64,000 nt of DNA from Blastomyces gilchristii SLH14081 (GCF_000003855.2 NW_003101680.1:3105753-3169752); one strand, 5' to 3'. Counted from the stretch's first letter, positions 11,741 through 23,746 are shown. Notes: generated from the letters alone by a model not told the origin. Translations and numbers: made by a program.

Positions 11741-14700
11741 AGATAATATATACTTGAAACTTGTATAACTTCAAAGACATAATCTGTATATAGCTGTTTA
11801 TAAGTCAGATTTATACTTCTGATCAGTGTTGATAGACTCACTCACAGAGATAGAATCAGTTAATACTGTAGAGTTAATTAGAGAAGACAAGCTTATTTAT
11901 ATAATAACTTTATAAATATCTGAGAACTTCACAGTTATAAAAACTGAGCTTCAGATATCAGAGAAATATCAAGATCTCATAGAGATATTCAGTTTAGCTA
12001 AGATAGTTAAGCTTTTATCTCACTATGAGAAGAATCTGATAATAGATTTAATAGAAGAGTAGAAGCTCTTCTAAGAATTAATCTATAAGCTCTCTCATTA
12101 TAAGACAGAGATCTTACAGACTTATATAAAGAAGAATCTGAAGAATGACTTTATTCAATCTTTACAGATCTTTACAGAAGTTTCTATAATATTTATAAAG
12201 AAGAAGAATAAAGATCTCAGATTATATATAAACTATTATAATCTGAACTTTAAGATAATAAAGAGTTGCTATTTTCTGTCTTTGATTAAGAATGTGATCA
12301 ACTATATTATAAGAGCTATTATATTCATATAACTGAATATAATTAATATATATACATAACTGTAAATACAGTCTGAGAATAAATAAAAGACTGTCTTTAG
12401 AACTGTGCTGAGATTATTTGAATATCTAGTAATATCTTTTGATTTGACTAATGTCTCTGCAGTATTTCAGTTCTTTATTAATAAAACACTTCATATATAT
12501 CTGAATATCTTTATGATAATATATTTAAATAATGTGATAATATACTTTACAAAGAAGAAAGAATTCACTGAGCATGTATAAACTGTGTTAAAGATCTTAG
12601 ATAAGACAGAACTATATACTAAGCTTATAAAGTGCAACTTCAGTATCTGTCAGATTAATTTCCTAGAATATATAATTATTATAAATGATATTTAGATGAA
12701 ATCTTCACAGATTGAGACTATTCTATCATAATCAGAGTTAACTAGTATTCATGAGATTTAGATCTTTCTGAGCTTTGTGAATTTCTATAGATGATTTATC
12801 TTTACATTTATAAGAATCTTCTTAGCTCTTATAGACATGCTGAAGAATAAAAATAAGAAGAAGTCATTCTATAAATAAAGAATGAAAAAATTATTGAGAA
12901 GAAAGAGCTGTAAGAACTTTCTTATCTCAGAAGCTTACAGAGTTTTTACAAGATTGAAATAGATATTTCTAAACACAGTGATACTGTTTCACTTTGATTT
13001 CTTACTTTTAATTAGATTAAAGACAGATGTCTTCTTCTTTACAATTTCAGAAATAGTCTTATAACTATAGCTAAATAAGAACTGAGTTTTAGTAATCTTT
13101 TTCTTATAGAGAATACAATCTGTGAAGATTAACTATGATATTTATAATCAGAAGCTTCTTATAATAGTGAAATTCTGTCATCACTGATATTATTACTTCA
13201 AGAGTCTTATAACAGTGATTACTGTTAAAACTGATTATAACAGCTTATAATAGTTTACTTTAATCAAGAAACTCTCACAGCAGTAGATTCACTGAGCTCA
13301 GAGACTGAGTAAATTCTGATTCAAGATAGAGTATATTAAGAGAACTAAGAACTTAGTAAATAAACTCTTTTACAGATCTGACTATATTAAGAAGATCAGA
13401 ATAATAGATATAGAGAGACTAGAGAAGATAGAAAAGCTTTACAGAATGCTTAGACTGAGTGTTATAATGAGATTGACTGAAGAGTCTTTTAATTTCTCAT
13501 GAGAAAAGAAAGAGAAGAGAGAAAAGAAGTCTGTATAACTACTCTCTATAATACTAAGAGTTAATACTCTGAGAATCTCTGTGAGAATTCTTGAAGAGAG
13601 TATCTATAATTTGAAGAGTTTGCAGACTTTGAGAAGTACTGTAAAAGATCTAGTATAAGAAGAAACAGAGTATAAGTCTTTATAAGATCTTCTATTCAGA
13701 TTATCTGAACTGCAACTGAAGAATGAATATACTTAGTCTATTTAGAAACTACTCACAGCAGAAATCAGCTCTGCAGAAATAAAGAATTAAAGAGACTTAA
13801 ATAATCTCTTATAAAGAGAGAGTTGAATTTATATATCTATAAATGAGTTTTTATATATAGAACTTATTAAAAGGCATCATAACTCTTCTCTAGTAAGTTA
13901 TTTTATAGATACTAGAACTTATAAGTTGTTTATAAGAAAATACTTCTAACTGAAGATGTGAGAACTTATAAAGAAGATAGTGAATTCTTATACTATTTAT
14001 CAGAATTTATGAGTAGTGTGATTCAGACTATATAAAGAACTTACTTCTCTACTCATTTCATAAAAACCTTGAAAATAGCTAGAAATAAACCTTCTTATAA
14101 GTCTCTCTGAAAGTAAGAATATATATAATGCCTGGTTTGACAGTATGCTGATGATAGTAGATTACTTTATCAAGATAACACACTTTATACTCATCTGTAA
14201 GAACTTAAAGTTAAAGAATTTAACTCATATCTTTGTTTATAATATGATCTGATTATATGAGTTATCTGTGAATATTATCTCAGACAGAGAATTAAACTTT
14301 ATAAGAGAGTTCTAATCTGATCTGATAACTATACTGAAGATCTTGTAAGATCTAAGCACAGCTTTTTATCAATAGATAGATAATTAAATAGAATATCTAA
14401 TAAGTATATTGAAACAGTATCTGTAGTACTTTATTAATTATAATCAGAATGACTGAGTGTATTAATTATTACTCACAGAGTTCATGTATAATAACTCAAA
14501 GTATATCAGTATAGATAAAACTCTCTTTGAGATACTTACTAAGACTTATTTACAGATAATCTTGATGAATCTGTAAGAGTATACTATAGAGTGTAATAAT
14601 ACTTATAAACAGACTGAGAGAATTCAGAATATCTGAGAGAAAGTCTATAAATTCTTAAGAAAGACTTAAGAGTATTAGAAGAGATACTATGACTTCAAGC

Positions 14701-15200
14701 ACATTATAAAGAGTTTTAAGAAAGATAATAGAGTCTGATTAAGTCTAGAAAATATTATTATATAGAGATCTAGTAAGAAGCTGAATCTCTTACAGAGAGA
14801 GTCTTATAAGATTATGAAGAAAGTTAGCTTATAGTTCTACAGATTGAAACTGTTATCTGAGTTATAGATATACAATATTTTTTATATCTCTTTACTTTAT
14901 AAATATAAGAAATTCTCAGAAGAGAACTCTGTGACTTATCACTCTGTTTATAAAGTACTAGAGAGTGAAAGAGAATATCAGATTAAAGAGATTATTAACT
15001 CAGAGAAGTAAGATTACAAGCTCTGATTCAAGATTCAGTAATAAGAGTATTCTAATAAGATGAATAAGTTCACTTAAGAATTATCTGAGTAGATAAGACA
15101 TCTGTAAAAGCTGAGACATAACTTTCATACTGTAAATTTTGATAAGTCAGAATAATATAGTCTTCACTAAGAATTTAATTATAATAAAGATATTAATACT
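11741..15200 (+). pseudogene. W1 pol remnant: RT, RNase H, integrase, chromodomain
   Basis: RT about 12095-12780: FIKKKNKDLRLYINYY, ISFDLTNVS and a mutated polymerase box YLNN at 12522-12533. The FLSFVNFYR-x-FI block follows at about 12766. RNase H covers about 12940-13340 and includes the part deleted in W2. Integrase covers about 13720-14800, with SINEFLYIELIKRHHN and SDRELNF (DRGxxF-like). Chromodomain about 14955-15110: DYKLWFKIQ-x-EYSN followed by KFT-x-EL. Protease is expected at 11740-12000 but its catalytic triplet is not clear. Many stops. Confidence 0.8.
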
Positions 15201-15389
15201 ATTATTTATAAATCTTAGTCTATAAAGATAATGAGTTTCTACTGAGATGAACAGTTCACAGTGTATATAAGAAAAGAAGGAATTATATTATTATTAAAGT
15301 TAAAAATAAAGAAAAAACAAAAACAGAGCTATGAACACAATTTAGAGATTAATAAAGAAAAAATAAAGAAAATTCATATTCATATTCTT

Positions 15390-17000
15390 ATTATCTATAA
15401 TACTTAATTCTCTCACAACTATCAATTTTTCTCTTTAAAGAAGCAGAGAGTATTATATCTGCAGTACAGATAATTATTACATTTAATATAAAAATTATCA
15501 GAAATGTACAGACTTTAGAGAAGCTGAATATCAGAGTGTATACAGTTACAGCAGAATCTTGAGAGCTGATCATCTATATATATAATCAGATATCTTTTAT
15601 AAAGCTGTATTCACTTTCTCAGTTATACTGAAGTATTCAGCCTGAAAATAATTAAGATGTGAAGAGAGAGCTCATCTACTCAGATTAACTCTCATTACAA
15701 ATTCATAACATTTATATTGTTTTAATTACTCAGATTTTGTAGATATCTGAGAACTCATCTCTTATTAATAATAAGATTACAGAAATGCACTACAGTATGA
15801 GAATCATTGATAGAGAATTTAGACATATTTGCATATATCTGATCAGAGATTGTATAAGTAGAAGAGAGATGATTATAGATCTGTGAGACTGCAAAGAATA
15901 CTGACAGCACTGAAAGCTTCACAGAAACTGTCAGCTAGAATCTGTAAGAAATTACTTATAAGAAGACTTACAGCAAAGAGTAGAACTGCACTGCTTAAAG
16001 TCAGTCAGAAATTAGTCTGAGAGAGACACAGAGTTGACTGCTGATCTGAAGATCAGATGTGATAATAAGACTGAGAGAGATAAAGATACTATTATAAGAG
16101 ATAATATTTCTACTTTATCAGCTAATAAAAAGTAATCAGAGAAGTTATAGAGATGCTTATAAGAAGCTTAACAGTAATCAGATATTATTTATAAAGATAT
16201 TAAAATTGAAAAAATTTTTATTCTTAGAAAGTTCTTAAATTAATATACAGATATTGTTAGAAACACTCTCTTTCTATTATCTGAGTAAAAACACTTTATG
16301 AATGAATAAGAATACTCACAGTTTATAAGAATGAAAGCTGTTATAGAAAAAGAAAAAAGAAGATAAAGTTTCACAGATAGATCTGAGATATTTATATTAC
16401 TTTAGAGAGATTTATTTATACTATAAGTGATCTCACAGAATAGTCAGATTACTCTAGTAAATAAAGAATAATTATAAATAACAGATCTGAATCTTTCTAT
16501 ATAATTATAAAGAGTAATTACAGACTGTGAATATCTTGATTCTACAATTCTACAGAGTTAATAAAAGAATGAAAAATTTCTCATAATTCTACAGTGTCAA
16601 AGAATGATAATTTATAAGAATAAGTAAAAGATTAACTCATAAATACTTCTCTTTAATGAGAATAATCTCATAGAAAGTGATTCATCTGTGAGATGAATCT
16701 GTGTAATAATTATATAAGAATCTTACAGAAATAATTGAGAGTCAACTGAAACTCTTCTATATAAAAGATATAAGATGAATCTGTATAATAGTCAGAGAAA
16801 GATCTACAGATTATAAAGAATCTCACAGAATAAGAAATTAAGTAACAGACTCTTTTCTCTTTATAATAACAAGGGATTTTTCCTTACTGAGGTTTTTTAT
16901 AGATGTGAAGAGTTTTTAGTGAGTATCACTGCAGTACTGAGTCTGATTCTATGAAATTACTCAGTGAAAGACTTCACAGATAAAGTCTTAGAGAGAGAGA
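15390..17000 (+). pseudogene. W1 third ORF (unknown protein, ~530 codons)
   Basis: Between the chromodomain and the 3' LTR a single plus frame reads through almost the whole 1.6 kb if stops at Gln/Trp positions are ignored; W2 (48890-50475) shows the same frame. Visible blocks: VYTVTAES-x-ELIIYIYNQ at about 15540, QLESVRNYL, DIIYKDIKIEKIFILRKFLN at about 16180, RMKAVIEKEKRR at about 16330 and FLVSITAVLS at about 16910. The middle is rich in Gln, Lys and Glu and looks helical or coiled. No catalytic motif, knuckle or signal peptide was recognised. Function unknown. Confidence 0.6.
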
Positions 17001-17004
17001 GATA

Positions 17005-17262
17005 TGTAAGAAATCTCACTTCTTATAAATTCTTTACTTCTATTTCTATCTCTTGTATAATCAATAGAGTTAGCAGCTCTTGACTACATATAACTATATA
17101 GACTGAAGTTCATAACTACTATTCATAACTCAGCTTAAATACTATTATATATTTAATCTCTACATTTTATCTTCTCACTGTGAATACTTCTAGTAGTTAA
17201 CAGTACATATCATATCAAGCTGCAAACACTTGAATAATCGCCTGCGAGTACTTATTCTTACA
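17005..17262 (+). repeat. W1 3' LTR (258 bp)
   Basis: TGTAAGAAATCTCAC start, TTATTCTTACA end, preceded by purine-rich AGAGAGAGAGATA as polypurine tract. Differences from the 5' LTR are mainly C/T and G/A. The last ~30 bases retain CG sites (TCGCCTGCGAG). Confidence 0.93.
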
Positions 17263-17267
17263 CTCTG

Positions 17268-17764
17268 AGTAAGATAGTGCTGCTAAGAAATTAAGTTACT
17301 GATAACTAGAAGAATATAAACTTCTACTACTAAATAATTCAGTCTTTATCTCTCATAGCAGAGCAGTGTGTCAGAAGTTATTGAGAATTTATTATAATAA
17401 TTCTTATACTAAGCACTTCAGATTAGAGAAGACTGAAGAGCTTTTAAAATATAAATATATTTAAAATAAGCTCTGAGCAGATATTAAAGAATATATTAAA
17501 ACTTATAATATCTATTAAAGAATAAAGATTCTGCAGTATAAGTAATACAGTAAGTTAGTATTACTATCTGTTTTAAAAAGCTTATAGTAGAATCTATTAA
17601 TGAATTTTATAATTAATCTACTGAAGTTAACAAGAGTTAAAGAATATAACTCAATTTTAATTATTATTAACTACTTTACAAAGATAACTAAATAAATTTC
17701 TATTTATAAAAAGATTAAAGTCTCTAAATTAACTGATTTATTTTTAAATATTATTATTTATAAT
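17268..17764 (+). pseudogene. V copy B pol, part 4: integrase
   Basis: Resumes V exactly where it broke at 10002 and corresponds to copy A positions 1090-1580 (zinc-binding region and the first part of the catalytic core). Cut at 17764 by T, target duplication ATAAT. Confidence 0.88.
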
Positions 17765-18067
17765 TGTGGCGGGCTCCCGATCAATTATATAGACTATTCT
17801 GCTTCACTTCATAGATTCTTCTGCTTCACTCTTGAACATGTATGCTTCAATTCTCGGCCATTCTTGATCATCAATCCTCGGCTGTCATGAATATGTATAG
17901 ATTCTTCCGCCCCGAAGCTTCACTGCATATGCTACTATATACATGTATAAATATTCATCTCAATCACTGATTTCTATACTTTCTCTTTCTTTCCTTCTCT
18001 AACGTTTTTCTCTTTGTTATATAAGACCTATATATTATACCGATCTATTCGGCATAGGCCTCTTACA
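17765..18067 (+). repeat. T 5' LTR
   Basis: Starts TGTGGCGGGCTCCCGATC and ends GGCATAGGCCTCTTACA. It retains many CG and CC sites; the 3' LTR at 30071 has lost several of them. Confidence 0.93.
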
Positions 18068-18347
18068 CTAGAAAAATGTTCATTGTCTTCTCATTAGAAA
18101 TGATTATTCATCAAGAGATATCTGAATGTGTAATGATATGTAAGAAAGAGAAACACAGTTAAGTGAACACTGAGTTCTCAGATAGAAGCTTGCTTATCAG
18201 TCACTCTGGCCTTATAACAAGATCTTATGAAGAGAGTAAGATTTTATAAGAGAATATCAGTGAAAGACCTGAGAGTTCTGACACTCAGATGTATGAGATA
18301 TTCATACAATTACACATTCAATAATTGATATAATCATGTCTAATAAT
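18068..18347 (+). other. T leader region
   Basis: Non-coding stretch between the T 5' LTR and the hAT insertion point. No clear primer-binding site or ORF seen. It ends in the 8-bp hAT target duplication CTAATAAT (18340-18347). Confidence 0.5.
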
Positions 18348-18717
18348 TAGACTGACCGTGTGACCGTGTCTGAGACCAGGATCAAACTTTACAGTTGTCA
18401 CGTTGCCTAAAAGCATTACTTCTGATCATGGTTTGTGTTCATCACATTGATCTCAAATCCTGTTATTTCAAATATTAAAGGTTTCAGATTCACTTTTCAA
18501 ATAAAAATCTAGTCTCAGATAAAGAATATGTTTGAATTCTTAGTCATATTTTCATTCTGATCTCATTATTGAAAATGGCATCAAATGAAATTATGAAATC
18601 ATTTCTCACTTACATAATATCATAACATAGTGCTCATTTGTTGAAAATTCAATAGAGAGTATTATTAAATATTGTTACTTTTCTGAACACAGATCATAAT
18701 CAATATCATTTTAATTA

Positions 18718-18787
18718 AAAAAAAAAAAATGTAAAATACAAAAAATAACAAAAAAACAAAAAACAAAATAATAAGAAAAAATCACAA

Positions 18788-18825
<38 letters not shown>

Positions 18826-18933
18826 GAAAAAAAGAAGAGAAAGAAAAAAAGAGACAGAAAGAGAAAGAAAAATAAAAAAAAAAAGAAAAGAAAAAGAAAA
18901 AAACAAAAAATAAAAATAAAAAAAAATCAAGAT
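18718..18933 (+). repeat. A-rich / polypurine low-complexity tract
   Basis: Over 200 bases of A runs with interspersed G and few pyrimidines, including an uninterrupted A run of about 30 near 18790-18818. Inside the hAT element. Not a gene. Confidence 0.95.
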
Positions 18934-20020
18934 CACAGAGCTGCAGCATTCTTAAAATACTCACTTCTCAGAGTCTTTGCAATGTTCATTATTAACTATG
19001 TATTTCTCATAGTGAGAGTAACACAGTTGTGATGAATCATTGTCTTAATATTATCTAATAAATAATCAGTATATATCTATATAAATGTGAATAATTAGAA
19101 AACATACACTTAAAAAGTGTGGTCAGGGTGAACTCTGCTGTCACTTGAATGATATCAAGGACAGAATGCTGGAATTGATGATTCTTCTCATTGATTTCAT
19201 GAACAAGATGTGTGAAGATGGTTTTGAAGAATATAAGATTTCATGACTTCTGATAGAAACAGATCTCACAGAGAGACTCTATTTTCATCATATCAGAGAC
19301 TGAGTGTTATTAAAAAGTGTTACTTCAATACATATACACTTACTGTGATGATTCATTCTCTGTGCATGTGACTGAGGGTTGCAGCTTTCTCACACTGCAT
19401 GGCTCTCTCTGAGATGCTGCTGCTGGTTTGCAACTCATGCAGTCTCTCAGTTCAGCATGCACTGTGTATATACAGCCCTGCATGCTGAGACTGTGTTGGT
19501 TATTATGATCTGATGTGATACTTGCTTTTCACAGGCCATGTTTCATTTGGTTGAGAGAGGAAGGGGACATAACTACTGTTTTATTTGAGAGGAGATGAAT
19601 AATTAAATCTGTAGAAGATAATTTGATTTCTTCTGTATTTGAAATTTGATTAGTTTATACTCTTTAATTTGAGAGTTTCTGAGAGTGTTTTAATAGTTTT
19701 CATATCAGCTTGAAATTAGTGATTGATTGAAGAAGAGAAAAGAGAGAAGAAAGAAATGAGAATAACTTATCTTTATAATATAAAAACAGAGAATTGCTGC
19801 AATCATTTATTCTAGTAATAAAGATCTGTTTTCTGCATGTATCTCTGATACAGATTATATAATAACTGCATACAAAGAATATCAACAGTGCATGTATTAA
19901 ATGAAGATGATGTTATTATACAACACTGTAGCTGTTTCTGTACATCACTGAAAGCTGTTAATATTTTCTTTAAGTCTCTTTATATTTGATAAGTCAGTAA
20001 TATATTTCAATGCACTCTTT

Positions 20021-20140
20021 CTTTCATCATCATCATTATTATTATCATTATCATCATTATTATCACTATCACTATTATCATTATCATTATTATCATCATT
20101 ATCATCATTATCATCATTATCACTATTATTATATTATTTC
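20021..20140 (+). repeat. TCA/TTA trinucleotide repeat
   Basis: Interleaved TCA and TTA triplets, a decayed trinucleotide microsatellite within the hAT element. Confidence 0.95.
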
Positions 20141-20249
20141 TGACTATCTCTTCTGCCTTCATCTCTCTTCAATACTCACTGAAATCAATTATGTCATCTC
20201 TCTTCAAATATTCTGCGGTTCTGTGAATCACCAAGGCACGTGAGCACTG

Positions 20250-21030
20250 TCACAGATTGAAGAGAGAGAAGAAGAAGGTGTTCAAGTGAGAAGAGACAGA
20301 TTGTAAGACATATTATAATGTCTTGAAGAGACTCTGTAAGAGAGTAGAATAATAATGATTTTAAGTAATACTTCTGATAGATTTAGACTGAACTAAGTAT
20401 AGAAATAATACAGATGACACTATCTGTGAGAGATTGAAGAAGAAGACAGTGAAGAGTCTCATGCAGCAGTGATAAGATCAGGAGAAGTTCTGAGAATAAT
20501 TTAAGACTAAGATAAAGAGAGAGAGAGAGAAGAAGAGTATTACTGTAAATAAGTAATAATAGAAGAAGATTGAGAAGATGTTAAAGTAGAAGATAAAGAA
20601 GTTAAAACTGATAAGTTTTTTATTTATTAAGAGATAATGATTTTTGATAACACTTCTGTTCTCTAATTGATTAGCAGAAGCTGGCAGAGAAGAAGAGAAT
20701 TAAGGCCTTATTCAGGTCTTGAATGCACTTCATGATTCAGAATATTGAGAAGATAGCTCTGCTCTCTGAGCATGTCAATCTGCTTACTGCTGAAGTGGAA
20801 CCCGAGGCAGCAGACCAGGAAATGTGGGATTTTGAGGTGCAGATTGACCTAGCTGAGAGGAAGCAGTGAGAATCCTTCTCTGAGAAGGCAGTGAAGAGAG
20901 ATTTTAAGATGATTATCACCTCAGATAAGGAGGAGAAGAAGAAGAAGAAGAATGAGAAGTGAATTATAAAGAATGATAAGAAGAATGAGAAAGAGAAGAA
21001 AGATAATGAGTAGAAAAAGTTTTTTTCTTT
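20250..21030 (+). pseudogene. Accessory gene in the hAT element (unknown protein)
   Basis: Two coding-like blocks separated by a probable intron. The first (about 20255-20610) reads KVFK-x-EETD-x-KTYYNVLKRL and KKKTVKSLMQQ, with charged helices that might be DNA binding. The second (20675 to about 21010) reads KRIKALFRS-x-MHFMIQNIEK, then NLLTAEVEPEAADQEMWDFE, and ends in a very Lys-rich tail. GG and CC are well kept at 20740-20900, so this exon is less mutated than its surroundings. I do not recognise the family. It could be the N-terminal part of the transposase instead, but a Lys-rich end and a stop before 21040 favour a separate protein. Confidence 0.45.
20611..20674 (+). other. Probable intron in the accessory gene (donor mutated)
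   Basis: ATAAGTTTTT at the left, apparently GTAAGT with G changed to A, then GATAATGATTTTTGATAACA and TTGATTAG at the right. Size (64 nt) and the inner motif match the transposase introns. Confidence 0.5.
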
Positions 21031-21125
21031 TTATATTAGTTAGTTATAAGTTCATAATTATTAATAATTGAAATTAATTTTGAGTTTTTAAAAATTATTG
21101 TACAAGTTGTAATCAAGTCAGGAAC

Positions 21126-21149
21126 AATATATATATATATATATATATT
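21126..21149 (+). repeat. (AT)n microsatellite
   Basis: Uninterrupted AT dinucleotides. It lies between the accessory gene and the transposase region; the surrounding 21040-21480 has no coding signal. Confidence 0.95.
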
Positions 21150-21489
21150 TAACTATCATGATTCATAAATCACTATAATGTATAAGTATCAACATTTTTT
21201 CAACATTGATATTCATAATATTAATATATTTTTAATAATATTATCTGATAATGTAATTTAGTAATGCTCTCTTTCACAATATTAATATATTTCAAGAAAT
21301 ATAATAGAGATTAATCAAGATTATTTATTTACTTTTATACATCAATGATATTCAATCTGAGTTAGTACTAAAATTATAACTAAGCTAAGAAACAAGATTA
21401 TTTTCTCTTATATTAATTCTTCTTACACATATCAGTAATCAGTTATTGAAAATAAATTATTATCTTTCTCAAATTATTATCATATTTTC

Positions 21490-21882
21490 TAAATTCACTT
21501 CTTTCACTTCTTTTACTTCTATTGAAGATTCATAAACTCTTCAAGAAATCACTGTGAATTATAAAGTCTATGTTATTTATAATTCAACACAGAATACTCT
21601 CTTTCAATTATAATAAATAATCACTTCATTCTTCACATCTGATTTCAGGTCATGAAATTTATGAAAAACTCAACACAAATATTGAGATGAACTATGAAAT
21701 AATTATCAACAGATTGCATTGCAGATTACTGAAGAGTCATCTCTCTACTATAATCACTGTAACTTTATTCAGAAACATTCATTATGAACTAATTATGACT
21801 CTGAAGAAATTTTCTGACATCTGAAGTCATCAGAATGCAGACAATAAAAGAAAAATAATCAGAAAATTACTACTGAGCTGGT
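21490..21882 (+). other. Region upstream of the transposase core, possible first exon
   Basis: Lies directly before the SINE. No frame is convincing; Met, Cys and His codons are scattered but no BED-type finger can be shown. The exon end ACTGAGCTG immediately precedes a splice donor that now lies after the SINE (22982). Confidence 0.3.
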
Positions 21883-22970
21883 ATTATTATTATTATTATT
21901 CTTCAATTATAGATGTATGCAGTCAGAGACTATGACATCTACCTGAGAACTTTAGTTCTCAGGGTTTTTTCTATGTCTGTAAAGTTAACTATTATACATT
22001 CATCAATTTCAGATATGCAAAATTAGAAAATTCCAGCCCAGAATACAAAAACTGTTTACAAATTGCAGTGTTTTAACATCTTTTAATACTTTGAAATCAT
22101 TTGACAATATCATGACAAAAGAAAAGAGAAAAAGAACACAGTCTCAAAGATAGACACATTAAATAAATAGATAGAAAGAAATTGAAAGAAAAAGATAAAG
22201 AAAAAGATAGAGTAAAGAGAGCTACAGAACAGACCTCTGCAGTTTACACCTTAAGCTATATACATATTTTAACACTCTATATAACCGACCGCCGCCTCTG
22301 TCCTCTCAGGCCCGCTTCAGGGGTTATCATTCCCCCTAAAGGGCCGCCGCCCAGCTAGCTCCTGTAACTAGCTTACCCATAAGTGGGATCCTCACTAAGA
22401 ATAACACCAGAGCTACTCAATTCTAGTTAAGTCTCTAACCTTCCGGCTGCCAATCTCGGCATTCCAGCCTATCAATTGGCCGTCACGGTCTTGCTTGCAC
22501 TAACCACCTATTAAGGGCGCCTAGGCCTCGTCTCACCTAGGTCCTTGCTAGGCCCAGGGTGTCCTAATCGGATAGTTTTTAAATCTCATTCCCCGGAAGT
22601 GGGTGCCTAGAGTGGGGGGGATGAGGCCTGGCCAGTTAAGCTTGACGATGATTCGCTATCCTGCGGGCACCCTAGACCTCAATCACTCTAGTACTGATCT
22701 AACTTGAAGCGCCCAGGAGGCTGTTAACCCTAAGATCAGTGAGAATTAGCGCCCGGGAACCCCCGGGATGGACATCTTAAGCTTGATGATGATTCGCTAT
22801 AGTGCACCCGGGGGCCCCCGGTACTGTTTTATGACTTAACAGTGGAAGCTGTGGTTAAGATGGCCTTCGCAGGGTTCGAACCTGCCCCCTCTTGGCATTC
22901 ATTCCCCCGGGGGGAAGGCCGCTAATTGGGGCTCCATGGTAGCGTAGTTAATCACTACGCCACCGGGCCT
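21883..22970 (-). mobile_element. tRNA-headed SINE with LINE-derived tail (1,088 bp)
   Basis: Flanked by an exact 13-bp duplication CTACTGAGCTGGT (21870-21882, 22971-22983). On the minus strand the head (from 22970) has an A-box-like TGGCGTAGTGATTA and a B box GGTTCGAACCC (complement of 22872-22882), the internal polymerase III promoter of tRNA genes. A GC-rich body follows (22270-22860), then an AT-rich segment matching the LINE end at 5110-5437, and an (AAT)n tail at 21883-21900. Unlike everything around it, the body keeps abundant CG, GG and CC, so it probably inserted after the mutation burst or escaped it. It is unusually long for a SINE. Confidence 0.85.
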
Positions 22971-22981
22971 CTACTGAGCTG

Positions 22982-23036
22982 GTAAGTTACTCTATCAGAT
23001 AATAATTTTTGATAATGCTAACTTTCTAATTTGAAG
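22982..23036 (+). other. Transposase intron 1
   Basis: GTAAGTTACTC donor, branch-like TGCTAAC at about 23016-23022, acceptor ATTTGAAG. Length 55 nt. The SINE inserted at its donor; the 13-bp duplication leaves the donor intact on the right side. Confidence 0.65.
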
Positions 23037-23746
23037 AAAATCATGTAAAAATGATTCTGTATCAGTACTCTGATTTCACAACTCTCATCTAATAACTTCT
23101 GTGAATAATTACTTCACATGTGTATATCTCTGAATCTTTCTCTTTGATCAATTGAAAACCTCAAATTCTGAACACTTCTTCAAATGCTTAATTCAAATCT
23201 TTATATTTCACATTAATTCTGTCTTCAGTTCAATCTTGAGACACACTACAAAGTCAATATGTAACATCTAGAATCAGAGTTGAAGAATCATTGAAGAGTG
23301 TCTCTCACAGTGAATGCATGAACTAGTATAAACAATCTTGCATTTATAAGAGTTACATGTTATTACATTGATGAGAACTGAACTTATTAAGAGATATTAA
23401 TTGAATTTGAATCATTGATCAGTAGTCATACTGAGAATTATATAGCAGAGATATTAATAACTGTGATTAAAAATGACTATTGAGATATTAGTCTCAGTCT
23501 TCTTACAATTACAACTGATAATGCTGTGAATAACTACACTATGATGAAGAGCTTGAAGCAAAAATTGGCTTTGCATTTCTGAAATGATAAACAAGGTCAT
23601 ATTCTCTGTATTACTCATGTGATTTAACTTGTGATGCAAACACTGATAAAGAATCTTAACATTGAGATAAAGAATAATGAGATGACTGGTTCTTGAGATG
23701 AGAATGAGATGAAAGTGATTACTTAAGTAACTTTTGCATTCACTTT

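Larger units (their letters stand above)
10003..17262 (+). mobile_element. Ty3/gypsy chromovirus W1 (7,260 bp, full length)
   Basis: Two 258-bp LTRs starting TGTAAG and ending CTTACA or CTTATA bound the element, with an exact 5-bp target duplication CTCTG (9998-10002, 17263-17267). The inside reads gag, pol (RT, RNase H, integrase, chromodomain) and a third ORF in one orientation. A second copy, W2, is at 43697-50741. Coding frames are full of stops at former Gln and Trp codons. Confidence 0.95.
18348..20249 (+). other. hAT left non-coding region
   Basis: No credible gene. It contains the terminal repeat, a long A-rich tract (18718-18933), a subterminal AGTGTTATTAAAAAGTGTTAC motif at 19303-19323 and a comparatively G-rich stretch at 19360-19570 with no coding signal. 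Long Phe- or His/Tyr-rich frames here are translations of simple repeats. Confidence 0.6.

Noticed and set aside
18715..18964. Minus-strand Phe/Ser-rich frames
   Set aside because: Translations of the A-rich tract; low complexity with no protein features.
19360..19570. Possible host gene exon (more G-rich stretch in the hAT left region)
   Set aside because: No open frame of useful length and no splice-consistent neighbours; probably less mutated non-coding transposon sequence.
20021..20140. CRISPR-like repeat array
   Set aside because: Simple trinucleotide repeat with no spacer structure; the context is eukaryotic.
20010..20243. Plus-strand His/Tyr-rich 77-codon frame
   Set aside because: It reads the TCA/TTA microsatellite; no coding support outside the repeat.
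22860..22970. A functional tRNA gene (A and B boxes, GGTTCGAACCC)
   Set aside because: It is the head of a SINE with target duplication and tail; no complete cloverleaf is evident.
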